DNA of 64,000 nt. It comes from Litorimonas sp051251645 (GTDB lineage Bacteria; Pseudomonadota; Alphaproteobacteria; Caulobacterales; Maricaulaceae). Every line of letters starts with the position of its first letter. Positions within the stretch are counted from its first letter, which is position 1. The position numbers and the translations under genes are program-made. A model generated the notes under the pieces. It had not been told where the DNA came from and did no database searches. It was given only the letters and a program-made list of their open reading frames with translations. The stretch lies in contig JBPOEY010000002.1 in the NCBI GenBank assembly GCA_051251645.1, positions 310,001 to 374,000 of the forward strand, read 5' to 3'. Positions 34,322-44,718 of the stretch are shown here, in pieces.

Positions 34322-35251
34322 ATGTCTGACCTTCGTGTGAGATTTGGTTTCATATTGGCGCTTGCCCTGTTCCCACTTCTGTTGTCGTCGGTTTATATGG
34401 CGTTTGGCCAAGAGAACGTTGCGATAATTTTAGTATCAGCCTTGGCTTGGGTGTTTGGCTATTTCGCCATATGGTTAACCACTGATAGGCTTGTTTTCAC
34501 TCACCTTCGCCGAATCAAAATTACCTCAGATAAATTCTCGCGTGGGGATCTTGATGCGCGTGTTGGCAATATGAGAAGCGCCCCGCAAAGGGTTGTAGAA
34601 CTCGGTAATGCTTTTGATCAAATGGCAGAAAAAATTGGCGAAAGAGAAGCGCGACTTATCGACAATCTACATGAGAAAGAAGTGTTGCTACGCGAAATTC
34701 ACCACCGTGTGAAAAATAACCTTCAGATCATCATCTCTCTTCTCAATATGCAGGAACGCAAATTGAGCGATCCGGTAAGCCTGTCGGCGATCCGCGAGAT
34801 CCGAGGCCGCATCAATGCGATCGCTTTGGTTCACCGCGGACTTTATGAAGGTAAAGACCTACGCGTTGTAGATATGCCGATCTTCCTCAATCGATTAGTC
34901 GGTGAGTTAAGAAGAGGGCTTGGTACGGTCGATGAAGACATCACAATTGCGGTCAACGTCGAACCGATACAGCTTGAATCTGATACGGCGGTTCCAGTCG
35001 CCCTATTTGTGGTAGAGGCTTTGACGAACGCCTTAAAGCACGGCGTCAAGCCCGGCGGAACAATCAACATTGAACTGCGTAAAACTGAAGGCGGTTCTTA
35101 TATTTCAGTGTCTGACGACGGGGGCGGCGTCAGTGCGGCGTCTATAGAGGGAACGGGTGCAAAACTCATGCGAGGTTTTGCGCGTCAACTATCAGGAAAA
35201 TTTGACCGCCAAGACACAGATGTTGGCCATTGCGCCAAAATAACGTTCTAA
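34322..35251 (+). CDS. Membrane HAMP-HisKA_2 sensor kinase
   Basis: A 309-residue kinase with two transmembrane helices (about 8-27 and 34-52), a very short periplasmic loop, a HAMP-type linker (about 55-110), a HisKA_2 helix pair with H128 in EIHHRVKNN and an ATPase domain (N box VEALTNALKHG; DDGGG). It resembles PhyK/PhyT-type kinases that feed phosphate to PhyR. GAGGAA precedes the ATG. It is probably cotranscribed with nepR-ecfG. The small sensor part suggests it reads membrane state or works with a partner. Confidence 0.9.
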   Translation: MSDLRVRFGFILALALFPLLLSSVYMAFGQENVAIILVSALAWVFGYFAIWLTTDRLVFTHLRRIKITSDKFSRGDLDARVGNMRSAPQRVVELGNAFDQMAEKIGEREARLIDNLHEKEVLLREIHHRVKNNLQIIISLLNMQERKLSDPVSLSAIREIRGRINAIALVHRGLYEGKDLRVVDMPIFLNRLVGELRRGLGTVDEDITIAVNVEPIQLESDTAVPVALFVVEALTNALKHGVKPGGTINIELRKTEGGSYISVSDDGGGVSAASIEGTGAKLMRGFARQLSGKFDRQDTDVGHCAKITF

Positions 35252-35829
35252 GAAGAAATGGTGGCCTTAGCCATTCACTCCTGCCTAACGTTTTATCCCG
35301 CCCCATCCGCCGCCCTTGGCAATTTCTAGGACTTTTGTCGCGTGACCAAATTGAAGTCCCCGACAACAGAGTATTTCAGACAGTTGGCTGCTGCCACGAA
35401 TTCCAACGTCTCGTCATCGCACATGCCACCGGTCTGCGCTTAAATAAGACCTGCTGAGAAGGTAACGCCTGGGCCGACCCGGTCGACTATATCGCGAATT
35501 GTAACGGTGACTTTCTTCAGATTTGGGAACCGGACCACAACTGCAAAGGTCTAATTTTGATTGCGGATCACCTCATAGGAGCAGGTCAACGGCAGTTAAC
35601 ATTTTCAAGTGGCGGGTCCGGGCGGTAGATCGGGGTAGATAGCAGAAAGAATAGAGAGTTTTGACTCAGTGCCTCATCGCAAAACGAAGCTCTGCTCTGA
35701 ACAGTAAAACCACATCACCTCAGTCAACAGACTTTTATCTCATGAGACCTCGAAGGATTAAGCGGAGTAACACTTATAGCGTCCGAAGAAGCGGCGTGCG
35801 TCAATTCGATATCTTACGACAAAATCTTC
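35252..35829. other. 578-bp spacer without a convincing gene
   Basis: No gene, RNA or terminator can be supported with confidence. One 32-codon minus-strand frame (35326-35424, starting MCDDETLEF, ending in TAG) has protein-like composition but only a weak GGTGG upstream; it could be a small gene or remnant. The spacer separates the stress-response locus from the desaturase. Confidence 0.4.
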
Positions 35830-36858
35830 TTAAACCAATGCCTTTGCCCGACGGAAACTAACCATACGTTTTGTGCTCTCACACCAAAGCGCCAGCCGGA
35901 CACATTTGAAACTCTGCCAGAGCGTAAGGTGCCCGATGGACTTAAGCTCGGGGTGAGCTTTTAGAATCCGCGGTAGTTGGTAAAATGGTATCCGCGACGA
36001 TAGGTGATGAACGTGATGCACACCAATGTGACCCGTGACCCACATCGCCCAGCCCGGTAGCGCATAATAAGAACTGCCGCGTAACGCCGCATGTTCACGA
36101 TTCCATTCACCCGTTCGGGACCAATGTGTCTGGTCGAATTGATGCTGGACATAAAACATCCAGACCCCAATGGATGCGCCCACCAACACAGTTGGAATTT
36201 GGATCAACAGAAAGACTTTCCAGCCCACCGCCCAGATCATGGCGCCATAGACGAGGGCGATCCCGAGATTTGTTAGGAGCGCGCTGGCCCACGGTTTGAC
36301 ACCTTGGTTCATCGCCCCAATCGGCAGGCGATTGTACAAAAAGAAAACATAGGCTGGGCCAACACCGAACATCACGATGGGGTGCCGGTAAAGTCTGTAT
36401 TTCAGACGGGTCCATTTGGACGCACTCATATATTCATCGACCGTCATGGTGATAATATCATCACCAACACCGCGACGATCCAAATTGCCGGAACAGGCGT
36501 GATGCAGAGCATGCCCACGCTTCCAATGATCATAAGGGGTCAGCGTGAGAATGCCGATAAAGCGGCCGACCCAATCATTCACCCGTCGATTACTAAACAT
36601 CGACTGGTGTCCACAATCATGTTGGATAATGAAGAGGCGAACAATCAAGGCGCCTGCGGGGAGAAACCCGATCACCGCCCAATAATGGCCCGCCTGCACA
36701 AAACCCCAGATTCCGGCCCAAAGTGCGAAAAATGGAACTAAGGTAACCAGCAGCTCAAAAACAGCGCGGCCATCCTCTGCCGTTCGGTAGGGGGCTAGGC
36801 GCTGGAACCAGGATCGGGGTGGTAATGGCATTCGGGCCCTATCGAAAGGATGTGTCAT
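35830..36858 (-). CDS. Membrane fatty acid desaturase
   Basis: A protein of about 342 residues of the FA-desaturase family with four membrane helices and three diiron histidine boxes: HDCGH, HALHH and HHVHH. It introduces a double bond into an acyl chain using oxygen. I chose the ATG at 36858 (MTHPFDRAR); an in-frame GTG five codons earlier is possible. It lies 189 nt after the MFS gene on the same strand and may belong to the same lipid-related unit or be independent. Confidence 0.88.
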   Translation of the reverse strand: MTHPFDRARMPLPPRSWFQRLAPYRTAEDGRAVFELLVTLVPFFALWAGIWGFVQAGHYWAVIGFLPAGALIVRLFIIQHDCGHQSMFSNRRVNDWVGRFIGILTLTPYDHWKRGHALHHACSGNLDRRGVGDDIITMTVDEYMSASKWTRLKYRLYRHPIVMFGVGPAYVFFLYNRLPIGAMNQGVKPWASALLTNLGIALVYGAMIWAVGWKVFLLIQIPTVLVGASIGVWMFYVQHQFDQTHWSRTGEWNREHAALRGSSYYALPGWAMWVTGHIGVHHVHHLSSRIPFYQLPRILKAHPELKSIGHLTLWQSFKCVRLALWCESTKRMVSFRRAKALV

Positions 36859-37047
36859 CGCGTGAACTCGCACGGTGTTACAGTGCGGATACAGAGATGA
36901 GATTTACAATATAGTGAGTGACGGCATTCTTCGCTTAGAATCCCCAAGCCCATCTTTTGCAAGAGGGCATTGTCATTTAAATTACCGAAGCCCTACATCT
37001 CACTCAAACGTGAGACTTATTATAGCGCCCTCAACACTAATAGGTAC

Positions 37048-38319
37048 TCAAGCCATTGCGTAGGCCTGTGCGCGAGCGATGTCCGTTCGATAGTATCGAG
37101 CGGAGACAAGATAAAAGGCGACACTCACGCCATTGAGAATAAGCAACCATTTTAGGGCTTGAGCGATGGAGGCTGCTCCGAGCGTCGGCGCATAAAAGTC
37201 CGACAAAATACCCACAAGGATGGGTCCCAGCCCAATGCCAATGAGCGTCAAGCAAAGCAACATGACGGCAGACGCCATGGCGCGCATCCGCGGCGGCGCG
37301 AGTTCTTGCATCGCTGCGTAAGAAATCGACGCATAGATCAACCCAAAAAAGCTCGGCACGGTGTAGAGTGCATAGGCGGTTAATTTCGACGTTGCACCAA
37401 GGGCCAAATAAGCAAACGGCAAAGCCAGCAAGGTTGTCACAGCAATGATCCATGGACGCCAGCGCAAATCACGCTCTGACAGACGATCGCAGAGGCGCCC
37501 GATGACAATTGCCCCAACCCCGCCAATACCGCCAACTAACAAACCAAGTGCAATGCCTAATTCGCCGAGCGCCACACCGTGGACACGGATGAAGTAGAGC
37601 GGCACCCCAGAGAGAAAAGCATTGGCCGAAATGCAAACAAACACGCCCCCTATTAGCAGAAACATCATTGCCTTTTGAGATACGAAAAATCGCAAAGTTT
37701 CGCGCAAAGATGGCGCCGTCCCGTCATCAATGATAGCGTCTGCGGCCCCGCGCTTCGGTTCAGCGACCGTGAGCATGAGTAAGAGGGCCAGAAGTAGACC
37801 CGGCACACCCGCGACAAAAAACCCAACCCGCCATCCGAAGCGTTCAGCGACTAACCCGCCCAGCATAAATCCTACGAGGATGCCGAGGCTAATCCCAGTC
37901 GTGTAGATCCCCAACGCGAAGGCGCGTTCACGAGCTGGAAACCGGTCCGATATCATCGCCGTTGCGGGCGGCGTGCCCCCTGCTTCGCCGACGCCGACGC
38001 CCATTCGCGCGATCGCTAATTGCCAGAAACTCGTCGTCAGTCCGGACAAGGCTGTCATGCCCGACCAGACTGTAATCGCGAACGCGATGATATTGCGGCG
38101 GTTACCGCGATCCGCCCATGCCGCAAAGGGGATGCCAAGCGTGGCGTAAAACGACGCAAATAAGAACCCCGTCAGCATACCCAGCTGCGTGTCGGACAGG
38201 CCGAACTCTTGCTTAATAGGCTCCTGCAAAATTACCATGATCTGGCGGTCCACATGGTTGAAGGCATAAACGAGGGTCAGGATACCTAACATATACCAGC
38301 GGTTGGTGCTGCGTGTCAT
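37048..38319 (-). CDS. MFS transporter, spinster-like
   Basis: A 423-residue major facilitator with 12 helices, the HVDRQ motif in the first helix region as in spinster-type carriers, and the GVGEAGGTPPA signature of TM4-5. Its start overlaps the lipoprotein hydrolase stop by 4 nt. Spinster-like carriers of marine bacteria are often linked to lipid, steroid or aromatic catabolism. The exact substrate is unknown; it could import a hydrolysis product or export a by-product. Confidence 0.85.
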   Translation of the reverse strand: MTRSTNRWYMLGILTLVYAFNHVDRQIMVILQEPIKQEFGLSDTQLGMLTGFLFASFYATLGIPFAAWADRGNRRNIIAFAITVWSGMTALSGLTTSFWQLAIARMGVGVGEAGGTPPATAMISDRFPARERAFALGIYTTGISLGILVGFMLGGLVAERFGWRVGFFVAGVPGLLLALLLMLTVAEPKRGAADAIIDDGTAPSLRETLRFFVSQKAMMFLLIGGVFVCISANAFLSGVPLYFIRVHGVALGELGIALGLLVGGIGGVGAIVIGRLCDRLSERDLRWRPWIIAVTTLLALPFAYLALGATSKLTAYALYTVPSFFGLIYASISYAAMQELAPPRMRAMASAVMLLCLTLIGIGLGPILVGILSDFYAPTLGAASIAQALKWLLILNGVSVAFYLVSARYYRTDIARAQAYAMA

Positions 38320-39248
38320 GGCGTCTCCGGGGCGCTTGGAGGGGTCAAAAATGCGCGAATAGCTGTGGCGACATCTACCGGAACTTCAGCCTGAGGCATG
38401 TGACCCACACCCGGCAGACGCAACACACGACTGTCTGCGATGACCGTGTCAAATATGTCAGCATGGGCTGGCGGCAAGACGCTGTCCGCCTCACCCCAAA
38501 TAATAAGCGTCGGAATGGTAATCCGGGTTAGGTCTTCCACAGGGTCCGGGAGCGTAAATTGAGCCGCGCGAGCAATGAACGCGTCGCCATTGCCGGATTG
38601 GCGCATCAACGCACCAAAGCGAACAATATCGGTCTCATCCAAACGCTCTGGATCACCATACATCGACTGGAGTGCCAATCGCACGCCCGCTTCAGGCGCT
38701 TTATTTAAGTAAAACCGTAACATGGCGGGCACTTTAAGCGGGGTCTCAGTGACCCCATTATGGGGCACGCCGCCGGGCGCAATGAGAACCAAGCCCGCAA
38801 TAGTATCAGGGGCATCAGCGGCCACGCGCCATGCCGCCAACCCACCAAGCGAATTACCGATAACAATAGGCGGACTGTCCGTGGTCTCGCGAATGAAGGC
38901 CCCGACAAATTTCGCCAGTGCTTCATTACTGTAGTCGCCCGCCCCGTTTACGCCGCTGAGCCCATGGCCGGGAAGGTCCGGGCGAATGATCCGGAAGTTA
39001 TCATCAAGCTCAGCCGTCAGCCTGTCCCAGCTATGTAGAGAGTCGGTAAAGCCATGCAGCAGGATCAAGGCCGGCGCGCCGTCAGGACCTTCAACACGAT
39101 ACCGGATGCGGTCACCGTCGATCGTCACAATCCGATCGGATGCGGAAATATAAGGGCTGTCTTCAATTGTCTGTGTAGGCTCTGGTTCACTCGAACAAGC
39201 AGCCGAAAGCAGGGCCGCACATAAACCGATGATACGAACCCGCCTCAT
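38316..39248 (-). CDS. Alpha/beta hydrolase lipoprotein
   Basis: A 310-residue hydrolase with a lipobox LSAAC18, so it is anchored to a membrane in the periplasm. The fold has an oxyanion HGFTDS motif, the nucleophile in GNSLGG, an acid in GEADS and a histidine in GVGHMPQ. It probably cleaves an ester or lactone in the periplasm. It overlaps the next hydrolase and the MFS gene by 4 nt each, a strongly coupled operon. Confidence 0.85.
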   Translation of the reverse strand: MRRVRIIGLCAALLSAACSSEPEPTQTIEDSPYISASDRIVTIDGDRIRYRVEGPDGAPALILLHGFTDSLHSWDRLTAELDDNFRIIRPDLPGHGLSGVNGAGDYSNEALAKFVGAFIRETTDSPPIVIGNSLGGLAAWRVAADAPDTIAGLVLIAPGGVPHNGVTETPLKVPAMLRFYLNKAPEAGVRLALQSMYGDPERLDETDIVRFGALMRQSGNGDAFIARAAQFTLPDPVEDLTRITIPTLIIWGEADSVLPPAHADIFDTVIADSRVLRLPGVGHMPQAEVPVDVATAIRAFLTPPSAPETP

Positions 39249-40105
39249 ACCAACATACCGAGGAAAGACCGGATAGCATCCAGTGCAACAGCTTCATCCA
39301 ATATCGGCGCGTGACCACGATTTGGCACAGTGACGAGCGTTGCGCGCGGGTGCTGCGCAACCATACGTGCCGCCGTTTCAACAGACAGAATATCCGAAGT
39401 TTCACCGCGCAGCACAAGTGTAGGCACATGCGCGATCCCGTCCCAGAGCGACCATAAATCAGGCGGGACTGCAGACGCATCCCCACCTTTTAATCCGTCT
39501 GCAATGGCTGGATCATAGGCGAAGCGAACCCGCCCGCTTGGGTCTTCTTCGCAAACACGTCGCGCGAAATCTGTCCAGTCTTGCGCCTCAAATCCGACAA
39601 ATATCTCTTTACCTTGCGCCTTAATTGAGGCCTCAGCTGACGCCCAATCGTCAAATTCCATGTCTTGCCCAACATAGCCAGCCAGACGCGTGAGTCCCGC
39701 CGGGTCCACCACGGGCCCAATATCGTTGATGATAATGCCTGCGAACATGCCGGGCCGCATCGCGGCCAACATCAAGCTCATCAATCCGCCCATCGATGTT
39801 CCGACAGCGATCACTCGCTCCTGCCCTAGACCCTCCAACAGAGCCAGCATATCGGCACAATAAATGTCGGGACGATAGCGCGTCGGGTCAGTATCATACG
39901 CCGAACACCCGCGGCCGCGCTGATCCACGCTAATTGCTGGCCAATCTGTAAGCTGATCAAGCAGCGGCCCAAAATCAGCGCTATTGCGGGTCAGTCCGTG
40001 CATGCAAAGGAGCGGCAAACGATCTGCCGCGCCGTCATAAATGCGGGCATGCAGACGCAATCCGTCAGGACTCATATAGCCATGAGCAGCAAACTCTCTA
40101 GTCAT
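39245..40105 (-). CDS. Cytosolic alpha/beta hydrolase
   Basis: A hydrolase of about 286 residues without a signal. The triad motifs are GTSMGG (nucleophile), a late acid near ILSVE and H in NRGHAPI. I chose the ATG at 40105 (MTREFAAHGY), which overlaps the ligase stop by 8 nt; the open frame extends eight codons further upstream inside the ligase gene. It could hydrolyse the substrate after import or a CoA thioester. The second hydrolase downstream is not closely similar, so they are likely specialised for different steps. Confidence 0.83.
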   Translation of the reverse strand: MTREFAAHGYMSPDGLRLHARIYDGAADRLPLLCMHGLTRNSADFGPLLDQLTDWPAISVDQRGRGCSAYDTDPTRYRPDIYCADMLALLEGLGQERVIAVGTSMGGLMSLMLAAMRPGMFAGIIINDIGPVVDPAGLTRLAGYVGQDMEFDDWASAEASIKAQGKEIFVGFEAQDWTDFARRVCEEDPSGRVRFAYDPAIADGLKGGDASAVPPDLWSLWDGIAHVPTLVLRGETSDILSVETAARMVAQHPRATLVTVPNRGHAPILDEAVALDAIRSFLGMLV

Positions 40106-41672
40106 AATCCAGCCCTTTAAAGTCCTCACGCAATTGCCGCTTCAGGACCTTACCGTTTGGATTGCGTGGAATTTCCGTGACGAGTTTGATGTCCGCAATG
40201 CGTTGCTGGCGCCCCAACTGTGCATTGGTCCAATCCTTCAGCGACTTCGGGTCGATGCTCCCATTTCGCGCCACCACAAGCACAAGCGGTGTTTCGCCCC
40301 ATTTTCGGCTCGGAACACCGATCACGGCGACGTCGGCCACATTGTCATGGCGGGCAAGCACGGCCTCGATATCCTGCGGATAAATATTTTGTCCGCCCGA
40401 TAAAATCATGTCTTTCTTGCGGTCTACCACATAGAGATAACCGTCCGTATCAAGCTGCCCAATATCCCCTGTGCGGAGCCAATGTTGACCATTTTCATCG
40501 ACATATCTCGCCGCTTCTGTCTCGTCCGGTCGGTTGAGATAACCCGGCATAACAAAGCGGCTCGCCATAAGGATCTCGCCAGACTGCCCGGGCGCGCACG
40601 GTTGATCACGGTCGTCCAAAATCATCAGGTCAGACCCCGGTAGAGGCAGACCCGCTGACGCCATGCGGCCATCCGCGTCTTCAGGATCAAGTGTCGTGAT
40701 CACGCCTTCGGTCAGACCGTAGAGCTCGGTGATACCGCACGGAAAGATGTCAAATAATGCTTCGCGCAATTCTGGGCGTAAGGGCGATCCGGCGCTCATT
40801 AAATTACGAACATGGGATGTATCGATCTTATACGAAGCCTCATGATCGGCCAAGCGCTGGTATAAAATCGGCACCATGGCGATATGCGTAACGCGCTGCG
40901 CATTGATCGCCTGCCAGCACGACGCCGCGTCAAAGCGCGGCGCAACAATAAGACAACCGCCTCTCAAAAGAACAGACAGCATCCCCACCCAAGTAATATT
41001 TGAATATAGCCCAATCGTTGCTAGCATGCGCGATTGCCCGTCATATCTTAACGCCGCGGCCAAGTCATAGGCCCAGTCCAATCGGCTCTGCTGGGTATGT
41101 ACAATGCCTTTAGGTTGGCCCGTCGTTCCAGACGAGTAAATGATGTTTAGGATATCATCGGGCCGCACATGGCCGTCGGGCTCATTGTCAGATTGGGCAT
41201 TGCGCAGAGCGACAAAATCAGACCATGGCAAAGCGCTCGGTTCAGCCCCGTCATCTTGACCCGACGCGATGAGAAGAGACGGGGCATCCTCACCCATGTC
41301 CATGATAATTTTGTCAAGCCGCGCGATATATATCCGGCTTGCAAAGACCGTTCGCGCACCACTATCGCGGATCATCACCGCGACAGCGGCGTCGGAGACC
41401 GAAAGGTTGAGCGGCGCAGACGCTACCCCGGCTTTGATAAGGCCGAAAAGAACCTCGGCCATATCGGCGCCATTATCCATAAAGACAATGACCCGGTCGC
41501 CGACCGACAGGCCAGCAGCATGAACCATATTTGCGACCCGGTTCAGGCGGCCATTGAATTGGCGCCAATTGAGCGTTTGCCCGTCCGCCACGAGCGCGGA
41601 TTTCGCACCGCGCCATTTCGCGTGGAGACGAAAATAATCGCCTAGCAGCGGTCGGGTCGCTTCGATCTTCAT
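40098..41672 (-). CDS. AMP-forming acyl-CoA ligase
   Basis: A 524-residue adenylate-forming enzyme activating a carboxylic acid with ATP and CoA. The A3 motif YSSGTTGQPKG, the A5 ELYGLTEG, the A7 WLRTGDIG and the A10 NPNGKVLKRQLRE are all present, with the catalytic lysine in the last. It is the first gene of the run ligase-hydrolase-hydrolase-MFS and is divergent from a TetR regulator. The substrate class is uncertain (aliphatic, aromatic or terpenoid acid). Confidence 0.88.
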   Translation of the reverse strand: MKIEATRPLLGDYFRLHAKWRGAKSALVADGQTLNWRQFNGRLNRVANMVHAAGLSVGDRVIVFMDNGADMAEVLFGLIKAGVASAPLNLSVSDAAVAVMIRDSGARTVFASRIYIARLDKIIMDMGEDAPSLLIASGQDDGAEPSALPWSDFVALRNAQSDNEPDGHVRPDDILNIIYSSGTTGQPKGIVHTQQSRLDWAYDLAAALRYDGQSRMLATIGLYSNITWVGMLSVLLRGGCLIVAPRFDAASCWQAINAQRVTHIAMVPILYQRLADHEASYKIDTSHVRNLMSAGSPLRPELREALFDIFPCGITELYGLTEGVITTLDPEDADGRMASAGLPLPGSDLMILDDRDQPCAPGQSGEILMASRFVMPGYLNRPDETEAARYVDENGQHWLRTGDIGQLDTDGYLYVVDRKKDMILSGGQNIYPQDIEAVLARHDNVADVAVIGVPSRKWGETPLVLVVARNGSIDPKSLKDWTNAQLGRQQRIADIKLVTEIPRNPNGKVLKRQLREDFKGLDYD

Positions 41673-41746
41673 CTTTCAACTCTTTTATAACAAACAGCGG
41701 ATGCGCGCGTTTGACGCGTTCCGTTCTGGTGCTCATAAGCCCCGAC

Positions 41747-42415
41747 ATGAGCGACCAGACCAACCGCAAGACCCGTATTCTGGACGCAGCCGAAAGTCTG
41801 TTCGCCGAACATAGCTATGACGGGGTTACCCTGCGTCGTATTGCCAAACTGGCCGACGTGGATGTGGCACTGACGAGCTACCATTTCGGTAGCAAGGATG
41901 GGCTCTTTCGGGCTGTCTTCGCGCGCCGCGCCGAAGTGCTCAACCGTATTCGTAATGATGCGCTTGACGCCTGTCTGGCTGCGGCCGCGCCGGACGTGCC
42001 GGACCTTGACGCCGTGATTGAGGCTTATTTGCGGCCCTTGGGCGAAATTCAAGGGTCGGCTGATGAAGGCTGGAAGCATTATCTCTCCCTTGTCGCTTGG
42101 GTTAACAGCTCCACGGAATGGGGCGGCGAGCTGATGACGGAATATTTCAACCCATTTGTCCGCAGCTTTATTGCTGCGCTGCGTTTGGCGCTGCCAGACG
42201 CTAACCCTCAAGCGATCTATTGGGGATACCAATTCATGTCCGGATCCTTGACGTTGACCTTTGCGGATACGCACCGACTTGACCGCCTGTCGGACGGCGC
42301 AGCATCGTCCTCGGACGCCAAGACGGGCTATGCGCTGATGGTGCCGTTCATTGCGGCAGGCTTTCGCCGTATTTGCGAAGAGCCTGCCAGCCGTCCTGAC
42401 ACTCACGCTCAATAA
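41747..42415 (+). CDS. TetR-family regulator
   Basis: A 222-residue repressor with an N-terminal helix-turn-helix (about 10-55; VTLRRIAKLADVDVALTSYHFGSKDGLF) and a C-terminal ligand domain of the CerR/TetR_C type. I chose the ATG at 41747 rather than an upstream TTG. It is divergent from the acyl-CoA ligase operon and convergent with a TonB receptor, whose promoter region has two tandem palindromes that fit a TetR operator. It probably senses the substrate or its CoA ester. Confidence 0.87.
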   Translation: MSDQTNRKTRILDAAESLFAEHSYDGVTLRRIAKLADVDVALTSYHFGSKDGLFRAVFARRAEVLNRIRNDALDACLAAAAPDVPDLDAVIEAYLRPLGEIQGSADEGWKHYLSLVAWVNSSTEWGGELMTEYFNPFVRSFIAALRLALPDANPQAIYWGYQFMSGSLTLTFADTHRLDRLSDGAASSSDAKTGYALMVPFIAAGFRRICEEPASRPDTHAQ

Positions 42416-44688
42416 CGGAACCCTAAGGTCGCCGTCACAGTCCGCGGCGCACGGTAGAAGGCCGAGTAAACCCCATCTATACCGAGCTGCGATGGTGTCA
42501 CGAAGTTATAGGCGGCTACCCGCGCGCGTTCATCAGACAGGTTGCGGCCAAAGACCCCAAGCTCCCAGCGACCATTCTCGGACACAAAATTCGCGCCCAG
42601 ATCAAAGGTTGTATAAGCGTCTGGGTCCAGCGCCGGGCCACCTTCTGGGAAGAACGCGCTTGTGCCCGCAGCAAAGCCCGGATTAGCAACGTTGAACAAG
42701 TTATAGTCACTGCGGTAACTGGCCGATCCGGTGAGAGTCAAATCGCCCAGATCGCCCAGATCATTGGTCCAGACAAAGCCGAAGCGACTGCTCCATTCCG
42801 GCGTGTTTTGCGTCACGAATGCATCGGCAATATTGACACCGCCCGAAAGGATTTCCTCAATTTCTGCATCGATGTAGCCCACCATAGAATTGATGGTGAA
42901 ATTATCGGATAGACGCAATGCGCCTTCAAATTCGATCCCTTTATATTTGGAACTACCGGCATTAAAAACGGAGGATACGAAGGCGTTTGGCTGCCCTGCG
43001 GGCCCCGGTGAATTTGGATCGTATACTCCCTCCTGTACGGTGATCTGTTGATCCGTATAATCAGCCATGAATCCAGCAAGGCTATAAGTCATACGGTTCT
43101 TAAACAAATTTCCCTTCAAACCGATTTCATAGCTATCAACCGTTTCCGGACCGAAACCTTCGCGAGTCACACCTGTCGGATCAAGGTCAGCGCGCGCGCG
43201 GGGGTCAAACCCACCTGCCTTAAATCCTTGTGAGAACGATGCGTAGACATTGGTTTCCGGTGTCAGCTTGTAAGACAGCGCGACGCGCGGCGTAAATTCG
43301 TTATCTTTGCGCTCAAGGCCATTATAACCCGTCTGAGTGGCGAGAAAAATTGAACCTGTGTTAGAGGGGTCGAATGAGCCTGAGCCTAGACCAAGCCATA
43401 ATTCCCGCGTCACATCGGCGACTGTTTTATCACTCGTATAGCGCGCACCGAGCGAGACATCGAAGCGATCTGACACAGCGTAGGTGAAATCAGCATAGGC
43501 AGAGATATTTTCTTTCTCCTGATCTCCCGCCTGATAAATACTCACGCCGAGCCCACCAAGGATAACGTCGAACCCCCCGGAGGCTTCGCCATCGAGATAG
43601 TAAAGACCCGCCACGCCAGACAGGCGATCTGACTCATAAAGGAACTGAATCTCTTGGCTAAACTGGCTGTCGGCATAGAAAGCCGGCACATCGAAGTCGG
43701 GTTGTGGCAAAGCATCGAAATCAATTGGGGTGATGGTGTCGCCTTCGCGGTAAGCCGTGATGGATTTCACTGTCAGGGCATCGTTCACATCCCACGCAGC
43801 GGTCAAAGACACACCCTTTGTTTCGACCGAATTCTCATCGCCTACGCCCGCACGTGTATCATATTCGCTGTCAGTCACTTGCAGCGTGCGATCAAAACTT
43901 GGCAAAAGGCGATGGCCATGTTTAGCATTACTGTCATCTTGCGTCATGTCAGCGGCCAAGCGAATATCGAACGCATCCGACGGCTGCCATCGCGCGCTGA
44001 CACGGCCAGCCAGAATGTCTTTATTATAATGTTCGGCGCCAGTGTTGAGGTTTTCACCATAGCCGTTACGCTGATAGTTGGCGACGGCGGCACCAATCGC
44101 AAACGTCTCGCCGAGCGGGATGGAACCTAAGACAATCTGGTCAAACTGGCCGTAGGAACCGACATTGACACGCGCACTTAGCGTCGGATCTTCAAGATCC
44201 AGACCTTTGGTAACATATTTTATCGCGCCGCCAATCGTGTTACGCCCATAAAGCGTGCCTTGCGGTCCGCGCAGAACTTCAATCCGGTCGATATCGAAGA
44301 TATCCAATACCGCCCCTTGGGGACGGGCGACATAAACATCATCGACATAGATGCCGACACCTGGCTCAAACCCCCACAGCGGGTCTTGCTGTCCAACACC
44401 GCGGATGAAAGCGATGAGGGTCGAATTAGAACCACGCGCGACTTCGACTGTGGCGTTGGGCGTAAATTTCTGAATATCGGTGATATCGATCGCGCCAGTC
44501 TGTTGCAGCATCTCGGCAGAGACCGCTGTCACAGAAATCGGGACCTCTTGAATATTTTGCGCCCGGCGCTGCGCCGTGACAATGATTTCATCCCCGGATA
44601 CGCTTTGCGCCTGCGCAGCAAAGGCCGGCAAAAACGTCAGTATCGCGGCGGCCGCACCCGTTCTCAGCATGGACTGTTTCATATTCAT
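42409..44688 (-). CDS. TonB-dependent outer-membrane receptor
   Basis: A 759-residue receptor with a signal peptide ending AQA, a plug domain (about 45-155; IDRIEVLRGPQGTLYGRN) and a 22-strand barrel ending in F. The IIVTAQRR start of the TonB-box region is typical of sphingomonad/Caulobacterales receptors. It has AGGGG before the ATG. The stop overlaps that of the convergent tetR. It probably imports the hydrophobic or ester substrate handled by the neighbouring hydrolases and ligase. Confidence 0.93.
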   Translation of the reverse strand: MNMKQSMLRTGAAAAILTFLPAFAAQAQSVSGDEIIVTAQRRAQNIQEVPISVTAVSAEMLQQTGAIDITDIQKFTPNATVEVARGSNSTLIAFIRGVGQQDPLWGFEPGVGIYVDDVYVARPQGAVLDIFDIDRIEVLRGPQGTLYGRNTIGGAIKYVTKGLDLEDPTLSARVNVGSYGQFDQIVLGSIPLGETFAIGAAVANYQRNGYGENLNTGAEHYNKDILAGRVSARWQPSDAFDIRLAADMTQDDSNAKHGHRLLPSFDRTLQVTDSEYDTRAGVGDENSVETKGVSLTAAWDVNDALTVKSITAYREGDTITPIDFDALPQPDFDVPAFYADSQFSQEIQFLYESDRLSGVAGLYYLDGEASGGFDVILGGLGVSIYQAGDQEKENISAYADFTYAVSDRFDVSLGARYTSDKTVADVTRELWLGLGSGSFDPSNTGSIFLATQTGYNGLERKDNEFTPRVALSYKLTPETNVYASFSQGFKAGGFDPRARADLDPTGVTREGFGPETVDSYEIGLKGNLFKNRMTYSLAGFMADYTDQQITVQEGVYDPNSPGPAGQPNAFVSSVFNAGSSKYKGIEFEGALRLSDNFTINSMVGYIDAEIEEILSGGVNIADAFVTQNTPEWSSRFGFVWTNDLGDLGDLTLTGSASYRSDYNLFNVANPGFAAGTSAFFPEGGPALDPDAYTTFDLGANFVSENGRWELGVFGRNLSDERARVAAYNFVTPSQLGIDGVYSAFYRAPRTVTATLGFRY

Positions 44689-44718
44689 TTCCCCTAAGTC
44701 ACCCGGATTCCCAGATAT

